DNA of 33,910 nt from a virus. How positions within the stretch are numbered: the first letter of the stretch is position 1; the number at the start of each line of letters is the position of its first letter. The stretch lies in the IMG/VR virus record IMGVR_UViG_3300014819_000032, positions 1-33,910 of that record, one strand, 5' to 3'. Made by a program: the position numbers and the translations under genes. The notes beneath the pieces are model-generated. The model did not search any database and was not told the DNA's origin. It saw nothing but the letters and a program-made list of their open reading frames with translations. This document shows positions 24,225 to 31,035 of this stretch, one piece after another.

Positions 24225-27200
24225 GTTTTATACTAAAAGGTTTAGTTGATGATAAATCAGCTAAACAAAATAAATTAGTTATATTTGATATTGATGATAC
24301 TTTGGTTTATACTCAAACAAAAGTTCATGTAATTAAAGATGGTCAAATTGTTACTAGTTTAAATAGCCATGACTTTACACATTATAAGTTAAAACCAGGT
24401 GAGAGTTTTGACTTTGGAGATTTTAGAAACGCCCGTGAATTTTTTGATAATTCTAAACCTAATATACCAATGATGAATCAATTAAAAAGAGACATTAATA
24501 CTGGTAATAAAGTTGTCATGGTTACTGCCCGTGCTGATTTTGATGATAAAGAGTTATTCTTAGATACATTTCGTAAGTTTGGTGTAGATATTAATAAAGT
24601 ACATGTATATCGTGCTGGTAATAGCAATCAGGGGACAACTGAAGAACGGAAAAAACTAATAATTAAAAAACTATTAAATAATGGAAAATATGATAAAGCG
24701 ATAATGTACGATGACGCAAAGCCTAATTTACATACATTTATGGAATTAAAAAAAGAACATCCTGAAACAAGATTTTATGCTTGGCATGTAAGTTTAGATG
24801 GTAATGCTACTGAGTATATGCGTGAGCAAGCTGAATATCAAGGTGTGGGTAAAACATTAGTTAGTGAGGATGATGAAAGCACAGGCATGGAGTGGGAAGA
24901 AAAACTTATGGATGCTTGGGCACCCTATGCAGCCAAGTATATGGCTAAAGTAGTAAAGCAAGCTTTCAACACCCTTTATCCTGATGTAAAATTAAAAGTT
25001 TGGGCAGAAGCCGAAGGGGTTTCAGCTACAACTGATCTTACAAGTGATGATGTAAAAGCTGATGTGTTTGGTCAATATGGTAAAAAAGATTGGGAATGTA
25101 ATTTCTTTTGTGGACCTTTATATAATGAAGCCGATGATCGTAAATACCTTGAACTAATGGTTGATGATGCAGCTAGCGGGAGTTATCCTGGTGTATGGAA
25201 GATAATAGTTAGTGAATGGAAAAGATGGGCTACAAGCCAACTTAAGAAAACTGGTGCTGATGATGTTTGTTTTAGTGTAAATGAAGATATGAGCGGTGGT
25301 GCGTGGGGCAAAATTGCTAATGCTGTTGGTATCAAATTTATAGCACATGACCTAGATGAAGGTGTGGCGGAAGGCGAACAAATGAGTAAAAGTAAAGCAC
25401 TCAACGCACTTAGAAAACAACTAATGAATGAATATCCGTATATGAAATGTGAGAATTTGGAAGAATTTAAACAAAGATTGCAATGGCTCAGTGAGGGCAT
25501 GTTGAAGAATCACTTGACCAACGATAAAAATTACATAATAAATCAAGAAGAAATTGCTCTATACCAAGAATATCGTAAAAAACGAGAGCATATTCAACAG
25601 GGATCGCAAGGTGTAGCGGAAGAGTTAAATTATGATAGAGAACCTTTGTATCATGCTACATTAAAAGCATTTGAGCCTAGTATTATAAAATCAGGACTGT
25701 TACCTGGCGGTAATTTAAGAATGTTTGACTGGAGTGACAAAAAGTATGTATACCTTAGTAACTATCCTGACATAGCACGAGATTTTGTTGATCCTGGAGT
25801 AATAGAACCAAGTCAAGAACACGAAGACCAAATATTTAAATTAATGAAACAGGGCGGTGTTATATTTAAAATAGATCAAAACAAATTAGATAGAAAGTTG
25901 TTAATGTCTGATCCACATTTTCAAAGTGACGCAGATGATGGGGCAGAAACTTATGTATATAGTGGTATAATTCCACCAAGTGCTATAATAGGAAAAGAGT
26001 ATTTTAGAATAGATGAATCAGTTGGGGTGGAAATGGTATTGGACAAGGTGCATGGTATGAATGAAAGTAATAGATTATATAAGTATCATCAAAAAGTTAT
26101 TGCCGAAGCTGAAATGAAACCATCTAAAGCAGGAGATATGGCAAAACAAATTGCTCAAAGCACTAATGGAATTTATTCCCGTCAATATGGTCGTACACAT
26201 ACCGACGGTTATGGTAGAAGGAGCAAAGATCCAAATGATTATGTAAGATACCAAGATAAAGACAGCTATGATGATGCCATGAATTGGCTAGAAACTAAAG
26301 GCAAAAAGATTTATTATCGTAATCGTGACAATCAATTACGAACAGCTATACAAATTGGCAGGTTTATTGTGGAACCACGTATTGTTACGCAAGGTCCATT
26401 CAGTGACAACCCAATAACCACATACTCAGTAAGCGTAAGATCAGCCAAAGCTATAGGCAGCGGTGGTAGAACTATCGCAGACATAACTGACCAACAAGCA
26501 GCAGCATTGCATGACATCGCAATAAGTAGAGAAGAAACAGCCATGCAAAAGTTGCAGGCAATGATGAATGTATTCAAAGGTGAAGAGGATTTAAAAAATA
26601 TTATTGATCGCAGTAAAAAGATTAGGCCCGACGATAAAGCTAAACTAGATGCCATTATTGCAGGAGCAAAGAATTTTAAAGATTTTGATGAGGGTATATC
26701 TGAAAGTAATAGATTATATAAGTATCATCAAAAATTAAGAAAACAAGCTGGTTTACCTGACCCACAAGAATACTTAAGAATGCGGAAACAAAAGTTAATT
26801 GAACTAATATTACTTAATGATCCTAACCAAGAATTAAACGTATTAGAATTAGCAACTATACCTGAGTTAGAAGAAATATATCAAATGGTTAAGAAAGTTG
26901 ATGAAGATAATACATATCAATTTGCTGCTGAAAAGACTCCAGTAATTAGTCCATACGCAGGTGTCAAAGATAGTCAATTTCGTGGTGCGATTGGTGAAGG
27001 TATCAGACAAATGTTTGAAGAACCAAATCAAAGTCCAACTGATGCAGGGTACCAAGAAGGTGGTTGGAGAGTAATGAATAAAGACGGAATGAATGAAGAT
27101 TTACGCAAATGGTTTAAAGAAAAATGGGTAAGATTTGGACCAGATGGTAAGATTCGCGGTGCATGTGCTAGGGGTGATGATAGTGAGGGTAAACCAAAAT

Positions 27201-28141
27201 GTTTGCCACAAAGTAAAGCACATAGCTTAGGCAAAAAGGGTCGTGCTAGTGCTGCTGCTAGAAAACGTAGAGAAGATCCTAACCCAGAGCGTAGCGGCAA
27301 GGCAATTAACGTTGCTACAAAAAAGAAAAAATCAAATGAGGGAAGTAATATGTATGAAGCTAGTGATATCTCAGGTTTATTGGCAGCTAGTCATTTAAAT
27401 AAGTCGTTTATTGTGACTGCTATTACAGCAGAAGGGCAAAAAAAGAAATTTCGTGTTAAAGCACAGAATGAAAGAGTTGCTAAAGAAAAGTTTCTAAAGC
27501 ACCATAGTATGGCAAAGATACTTAATGTAAAAGAAGCAAATTTTAATGAGTCTACTAACGGAAATGATAGTAAATCCAAAGCAGTAATGAAAATACAAAA
27601 AATGTTAAATGACAAGTTTGATGCCAACTTAGATGTTGATGGAGTTATGGGAGATTTAACAATTAAATCGATTATGCAATTTTTACCCAAAGCTAGTAAA
27701 AGTTTAGCAGATCAACCTAATAAAAATACAAGAGTGCAAGGAAAGCAAGAAAAAGAAAATATAGCAGAAGAAAAATGCCCACATTGTAGTGGTCCAATGT
27801 TTGAAATGAGTTTAATGAATGAAAAGAAAGATGCTTGTTATTACAAAGTTAAAAGTCGCTATAAAGTATGGCCATCAGCATATGCCAGTGGTGCTTTAGT
27901 AAAATGTCGTAAAAAAGGTGCTAAGAATTGGGGCACTAAATCTGAAAGTTCAATTATGAAGGGTTTGCAAAGTGAAGGACAAATTTATAGCACTGGTGGC
28001 GGAGCAGGACAAGCACAGCGTTATTATACTCCAAAAGATAATTTAGGCGAAGAACAACTTGATGAATTAAAATGTTGGCCTGGTTATAAGCGTAAAAAAG
28101 GAGTTAAAGCAGGAGCTCCAGGTAGTTGTGAGAAGATATAA
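24221..28141 (+). CDS. Giant modular polyprotein, predicted head cargo with HAD and ART-like domains
   Basis: A 1306-residue protein. Module 1 (17-205) is a HAD hydrolase: IFDIDDTL (21-28), VTAR (101-104) and IMYDD (161-165). Module 2 (222-378) is unrecognised. After GVAE (381-384) comes a short helical module; after a second GVAE (464-467) a module with PLYHAT (475-480) and KYVYLSNYPDIARDF (508-522), like KptA/ADP-ribosyltransferase folds. Two modules begin SNRLYKYHQK (616, 829), each after a G-hydrophobic-x-E site. Then a basic DUF5872-like stretch (960-1022), a small domain (1050-1105), a peptidoglycan-binding-like stretch (1120-1155), CPHC (1186-1189), a basic Cys module DACYYKVKSRYKVWPSAYAS (1204-1223), and after QLDE (1279-1282) a CWPGYKRKKG tail. 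Hydrophobic-x-Glu punctuation suggests prohead-protease processing. Start ATG overlaps the previous stop. Confidence 0.72.
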   Translation: MSFILKGLVDDKSAKQNKLVIFDIDDTLVYTQTKVHVIKDGQIVTSLNSHDFTHYKLKPGESFDFGDFRNAREFFDNSKPNIPMMNQLKRDINTGNKVVMVTARADFDDKELFLDTFRKFGVDINKVHVYRAGNSNQGTTEERKKLIIKKLLNNGKYDKAIMYDDAKPNLHTFMELKKEHPETRFYAWHVSLDGNATEYMREQAEYQGVGKTLVSEDDESTGMEWEEKLMDAWAPYAAKYMAKVVKQAFNTLYPDVKLKVWAEAEGVSATTDLTSDDVKADVFGQYGKKDWECNFFCGPLYNEADDRKYLELMVDDAASGSYPGVWKIIVSEWKRWATSQLKKTGADDVCFSVNEDMSGGAWGKIANAVGIKFIAHDLDEGVAEGEQMSKSKALNALRKQLMNEYPYMKCENLEEFKQRLQWLSEGMLKNHLTNDKNYIINQEEIALYQEYRKKREHIQQGSQGVAEELNYDREPLYHATLKAFEPSIIKSGLLPGGNLRMFDWSDKKYVYLSNYPDIARDFVDPGVIEPSQEHEDQIFKLMKQGGVIFKIDQNKLDRKLLMSDPHFQSDADDGAETYVYSGIIPPSAIIGKEYFRIDESVGVEMVLDKVHGMNESNRLYKYHQKVIAEAEMKPSKAGDMAKQIAQSTNGIYSRQYGRTHTDGYGRRSKDPNDYVRYQDKDSYDDAMNWLETKGKKIYYRNRDNQLRTAIQIGRFIVEPRIVTQGPFSDNPITTYSVSVRSAKAIGSGGRTIADITDQQAAALHDIAISREETAMQKLQAMMNVFKGEEDLKNIIDRSKKIRPDDKAKLDAIIAGAKNFKDFDEGISESNRLYKYHQKLRKQAGLPDPQEYLRMRKQKLIELILLNDPNQELNVLELATIPELEEIYQMVKKVDEDNTYQFAAEKTPVISPYAGVKDSQFRGAIGEGIRQMFEEPNQSPTDAGYQEGGWRVMNKDGMNEDLRKWFKEKWVRFGPDGKIRGACARGDDSEGKPKCLPQSKAHSLGKKGRASAAARKRREDPNPERSGKAINVATKKKKSNEGSNMYEASDISGLLAASHLNKSFIVTAITAEGQKKKFRVKAQNERVAKEKFLKHHSMAKILNVKEANFNESTNGNDSKSKAVMKIQKMLNDKFDANLDVDGVMGDLTIKSIMQFLPKASKSLADQPNKNTRVQGKQEKENIAEEKCPHCSGPMFEMSLMNEKKDACYYKVKSRYKVWPSAYASGALVKCRKKGAKNWGTKSESSIMKGLQSEGQIYSTGGGAGQAQRYYTPKDNLGEEQLDELKCWPGYKRKKGVKAGAPGSCEKI
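26062..26095 (+). repeat. Direct repeat copy 1 inside the polyprotein gene
   Basis: 34 bases identical to 26701-26734, coding E-S-N-R-L-Y-K-Y-H-Q-K at a module boundary. Identity extends through synonymous positions. Confidence 0.92.
26701..26734 (+). repeat. Direct repeat copy 2 inside the polyprotein gene
   Basis: 34 bases identical to 26062-26095, about 640 bp downstream and in the same frame. The sequence after it diverges at once. Confidence 0.92.
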
Positions 28142-28142
28142 T

Positions 28143-28553
28143 ATGAGAGCGAAAGAGTTTATTACCGAAACCATAGTAAAACCAGTAGATCCTATTACTA
28201 AAATTCAGCGTGATAAACCACGTCAACCACAAACACATTTAAGTAAATTAAAAAAGCCAAGTGAACCTGCTGCTAAAATAAGTTTTGCACATGAGTTAGA
28301 AAAATACAAACGATTACCTGAGGGTAATGATGAAGAATTTCACACAGGTGGTAGTCCAGGAATACCTTTCCCTACAACATATGAACAAGAATATAAACCA
28401 TTTACCCATAAAGGACAACGAAGAATTACAGCAATGACTAATGAAGAACAAGTTGATGAAAAATGGAGTAATAAATATAAGCGTAGTATAAATTGTAATA
28501 ATCCAAAAGGGTTTAGTCAAAGAGCACATTGTCAAGGAAGAAAAAAGAAATGA
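28143..28553 (+). CDS. Small basic head-cargo protein with capsid-targeting-like N terminus
   Basis: A 136-residue, strongly basic protein starting MRAKEFITE (ATG 28143, one base after the polyprotein stop; the GTG at 28128 would spoil the motif). I-T-E at residues 7-9 is a good gp21-type cleavage site. The middle is Pro/Lys-rich and probably disordered. After EEQVDE (101-106) comes a Cys-containing basic tail, KYKRSINCNNPKGFSQRAHC (111-130), ending GRKKK. The polyprotein ends in the same manner (EEQLDE then a basic Cys tail), so both proteins belong to one modular family. DNA binding inside the capsid is inferred from charge. Confidence 0.72.
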   Translation: MRAKEFITETIVKPVDPITKIQRDKPRQPQTHLSKLKKPSEPAAKISFAHELEKYKRLPEGNDEEFHTGGSPGIPFPTTYEQEYKPFTHKGQRRITAMTNEEQVDEKWSNKYKRSINCNNPKGFSQRAHCQGRKKK

Positions 28554-28600
28554 TTGATTATAGTTTTTATTGGAATAGAAAAGGATATCCGAGGTAAATT

Positions 28601-29044
28601 ATGTTAACAGATGCATTAAAAGTTTTATTGGCAACAAGTTATGCTTTTGTAATTAAAGCACAAAATTTTCATTGGAACGTAGAGGGTCCAGATTTTCCTG
28701 AGTACCATAAGTTCTTGGGAGATTTGTATGAAGAAGTGTACGAAAATAGTATTGACCAAACGGCTGAGTACGTTCGTGTACTTGGAGCTTATACTCCTGG
28801 CTCTATTAGTCGTTTCGCTGAATTAAGCCAAATTCCAGATCAAACCAAAATTCCACGGGCAGAGTTAATGTTTGTAGAATTACAGCAAGATAATCAAACA
28901 ATTACTGATATGTGGAAAAAAGCATTTCATCTTGCAGAAGAAGCAGATGAACAAGGCATAGCGGATTTTATAGCAAGTAGAATTGATGCTCACGGAAAAC
29001 ATGGTTGGATGTTACGTAGCATATTGAAAAAAGAAAGAGCATGA
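28601..29044 (+). CDS. dps: Dps/ferritin-like protein
   Basis: A 147-residue four-helix protein of the Dps family: QNFHWNVEGPDFPEYHKFLG with H24 and H36, then D52 and E56 in SIDQTAEYVRVLGAYTPGS, corresponding to ferroxidase ligands H51, H63, D78 and E82 of E. coli Dps (with one extra residue between the second and third). Dps oxidises iron with peroxide and in many bacteria coats DNA. A phage copy could protect phage DNA from oxidative damage or help compact DNA. The basic tail is short. Strong Shine-Dalgarno (gagg, 28590-28593). It overlaps the next gene by 4 nt. Confidence 0.88.
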   Translation: MLTDALKVLLATSYAFVIKAQNFHWNVEGPDFPEYHKFLGDLYEEVYENSIDQTAEYVRVLGAYTPGSISRFAELSQIPDQTKIPRAELMFVELQQDNQTITDMWKKAFHLAEEADEQGIADFIASRIDAHGKHGWMLRSILKKERA

Positions 29045-29568
29045 TAAATGAAGCCAGTCCAAACACGTTTGAAGGAAGCATATCTAGGGATATGCTTAAA
29101 AGTCGTATTTGGATCAGCGATAAGTTAAAAGAAACAAAAATACCTATTAAAAATTGTGTTGTCTTGGGCAGCTGGTATGGAATACTACCATATGTATTAA
29201 AAAAATATAATCATATAGAAAATATATACGCAAATGATATTAACGAAGAATATATTAAAATAAGTGAAAAATTAAATCCAAATATTAGACACATTAAAGG
29301 TGATTGTAACCGTTTAAAATATAACAATATTGATTGTGTGATTAATCCATCAGCAAATGATATTGTTAACAATGGATGGTTTGAACGTATACCTAAACAC
29401 ACAACTTGTTTATTGCACATAGGGAATGGAATTACAAAAGGCTGCCCAAGAGACCTTAACGAACTAAAACGTATGTACCCGTTAGATGAAGTATATTTTG
29501 AAGGTAAATTAAATAGTATAGATAACGAAGGAAAATTCGTTAGACACATGATAATAGGAAAAAAATAA
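29041..29568 (+). CDS. SAM-dependent methyltransferase-like protein
   Basis: A 175-residue Rossmann-like protein: CVVLGSWYGILPYVLKKY (39-56) replaces the usual glycine-rich SAM loop, IYANDINEEYIKISEKLNP (62-80) has the acidic D that binds the ribose, then GD (86-87) and DCVINPSANDIV (97-108), where NPSA stands near a DPP(Y)-type motif 4. Methyltransferases of this shape often act on nucleic acids or small molecules; the target is unknown. The N-terminal MINEASPN includes an I-N-E site but not the MRAxEF targeting motif. It is coupled to Dps upstream by ATGA and to the nuclease downstream by a one-base overlap. Confidence 0.68.
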   Translation: MINEASPNTFEGSISRDMLKSRIWISDKLKETKIPIKNCVVLGSWYGILPYVLKKYNHIENIYANDINEEYIKISEKLNPNIRHIKGDCNRLKYNNIDCVINPSANDIVNNGWFERIPKHTTCLLHIGNGITKGCPRDLNELKRMYPLDEVYFEGKLNSIDNEGKFVRHMIIGKK

Positions 29569-29999
29569 TGAAAAAAATATTATTAGTTTTGTTTTTACTT
29601 TGTAATGTAGCATACGCACAAAAAACACCACAAGGTGTTACATATGATGCAAAAATTGTAAGAGTTAATGACGGGGATACAGTGGTGATAGCTGCATCAT
29701 TTTTACCTGCTCCCTTAAAGCCTGAGTTAGCAGTAAGAGTATATGGTGTGGATACTCCAGAAAAAGGTTTTAGAGCTAAATGCCCACAAGAGGATCAACG
29801 TGGACAAGCTGCGTCAGCATTTACTAAAAACGCAGTTGCTAAATCAACTAAACACCAAGTCATTATATATGATTGGGATAAATTTGGTGGTAGAATACTA
29901 GGCGACATGATTTTGGATGGTTATAGTTTACGTGAGTTATTAATAAAGAATGGGTATGCAAGAGCTTATTTAGGAGAAGCTAAACAAAGCTGGTGTTGA
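29568..29999 (+). CDS. Secreted thermonuclease (staphylococcal nuclease-like)
   Basis: A 143-residue protein with an N-terminal signal peptide (KKILLVLFLLCNVAYA, predicted cleavage after AYA at about 17). The mature part is an SNase domain: VNDGDTVVIAA (33-43), AVRVYGVDTPEKG with R57 and E65, and FGGRILGDM with R109, the equivalents of R35, E43 and R87 of S. aureus nuclease. It would be exported to the host periplasm or outside and cleave DNA or RNA non-specifically. It ends KQSWC, a usual C terminus for this group. Shine-Dalgarno agga lies 9 nt upstream. A coding-looking frame continues in +1 after the stop. Confidence 0.85.
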   Translation: MKKILLVLFLLCNVAYAQKTPQGVTYDAKIVRVNDGDTVVIAASFLPAPLKPELAVRVYGVDTPEKGFRAKCPQEDQRGQAASAFTKNAVAKSTKHQVIIYDWDKFGGRILGDMILDGYSLRELLIKNGYARAYLGEAKQSWC

Positions 30000-30117
30000 A
30001 ACAAGTCAGCAGTTAAGAGCACAGGATAGAGAGGTCGATCAAAAATTAAAAGCCTTAGATAAAAAGTTAAATGAGGCCCTTAAGAAAGCTTTAGATAATC
30101 CATTGGCAAACAAATGA
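29974..30117 (+). pseudogene. Coding-like +1 frame tail after the nuclease, without a start codon
   Basis: After a TAG at 29971, the +1 frame stays open for 47 codons to TGA 30117 (ends NPLANK). It contains no ATG, GTG or TTG near its beginning. The translation is a charged amphipathic helix (SQQLRAQDREVDQKLKALDK and so on), unlike random AT-rich noise. It may be a C-terminal extension of the nuclease lost by a frameshift, a programmed frameshift product, or a sequencing error. It fills most of the gap between the nuclease and the next gene; the remaining 27 bases hold only the late-type element. Confidence 0.45.
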
Positions 30118-30131
30118 AAACATAATTTATA

Positions 30132-30139
30132 GATAAATA
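30132..30139 (+). promoter_or_regulatory. Late-promoter-like element five bases before a start codon
   Basis: GATAAATA ends at 30139 and the ATG starts at 30145. No Shine-Dalgarno is present upstream, so the transcript may be leaderless. Confidence 0.45.
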
Positions 30140-30144
30140 TTTAG

Positions 30145-30735
30145 ATGAGAGCAATTGAATTTTTACAAGAAAGTCCTATTACCGAAGCACCTGAGATCGA
30201 GTTAGCCAAGCGCCTACCTAGTTTATCTAAGCACAATTATAACACAATAGATAAGCTAATGCGTGAAATAAGTAAAAAGCATAGCATAACTGGAAAAGCC
30301 CTTCATGATTTATTTGTTAGAAAGTTTCGTAAAACACCAGATAGTTGGATTAAGAGTAAATTAGATGAAACTGACGAAGATAGTGGAATCGCAGATGAAG
30401 TGCAGAAATTTGGTCAATGGGCTAGTAAAATACTTAAATTACGAAATCCACCTGCAATTAAATTAAGCCAAGATACTGGTGAGGCGCAAACAAATCATCA
30501 TACAGGAAGACATGTGGATGGTGAAGATAGTGTTTGGGTATATGTAAGAAATAGAAATTTAGTTGATATTCTTAGAACAGTATTCCACGAACTTGTACAT
30601 GTAAGACAGGGTGAATTGGGAAAGATTAAACCTGGTTCTAGTTATCCAGGTAGTCCAATTGAAGCCGAGGCAGATGTTTTAGCAGGCAAGTATATTAAAA
30701 TATACGGTAAAGAAAACCCACATATTTTCCAATAA
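30145..30735 (+). CDS. Predicted head-packaged zinc metallopeptidase-like protein
   Basis: A 196-residue protein starting MRAIEFLQESPITEAPEIE, a capsid-targeting-like N terminus with two hydrophobic-x-Glu sites (LQE 7-9, ITE 12-14; the second followed by Ala as in T4 gp21 sites). A helical region (30-110) follows. The catalytic motif is HELVH (148-152) within TVFHELVHVRQGE, and E173 or E175 of SPIEAEAD is a candidate third zinc ligand, as in gluzincin-type enzymes. The target could be a host protein after injection or a virion protein in the head. No Shine-Dalgarno. It ends abutting a convergent gene with no terminator between. Confidence 0.72.
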   Translation: MRAIEFLQESPITEAPEIELAKRLPSLSKHNYNTIDKLMREISKKHSITGKALHDLFVRKFRKTPDSWIKSKLDETDEDSGIADEVQKFGQWASKILKLRNPPAIKLSQDTGEAQTNHHTGRHVDGEDSVWVYVRNRNLVDILRTVFHELVHVRQGELGKIKPGSSYPGSPIEAEADVLAGKYIKIYGKENPHIFQ

Positions 30736-31035
30736 TTAATTACTTTTTATTTCATCAAATGATTTAATAATTTCTAATTGAGAAGGGTCATGTTTTTTAT
30801 TATATGGAACAGGAAGTGATTGCCATTCTTGTTCACTAATATCACAAGCTATAATTACCTGATACTTATGCCCATCACTTGTATATAGTTCAATGGTATC
30901 TAGTCCAATTACTGATTTACTTGTTTTTATTAATGCTTCACCTAAGGCTCTGAGTGCCTGTTTTTCTCCAACAATATATGCTCTACCATTTGGTTCTGCA
31001 TGATTATGCATATGTAATCTTGATTTAACTTGCAT
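30736..31035 (-). CDS. Hypothetical protein downstream of the DnaE-type polymerase
   Basis: A 99-residue protein (MQVKSRLHMHNHAEPNGRAY, then IVGEKQALRALGEALIKTSK, then TIELYTSDGHKYQVIIACDI). The ALRALGEALIKT helix and TIELYTSDGHKYQVII strand pair look like a small alpha/beta domain. It overlaps the end of the polymerase gene by 11 nt on the same strand, so it is probably cotranscribed and translationally coupled. I do not recognise the family. A polymerase accessory role is suggested only by position. Confidence 0.68.
   Translation of the reverse strand: MQVKSRLHMHNHAEPNGRAYIVGEKQALRALGEALIKTSKSVIGLDTIELYTSDGHKYQVIIACDISEQEWQSLPVPYNKKHDPSQLEIIKSFDEIKSN

Noticed and set aside
29041-29058. MINEAS at the start of the methyltransferase-like protein as a capsid-targeting sequence
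   Set aside because: It has an I-N-E site but lacks the preceding MRAxEF helix, and Dps-like coupling suggests a cytoplasmic protein.
29990-30005. Programmed +1 frameshift at the nuclease stop
   Set aside because: The TGT-TGA junction has no RF2-like slippery CTT-TGA or upstream Shine-Dalgarno-like stimulator that I can see; kept only as one of three explanations.
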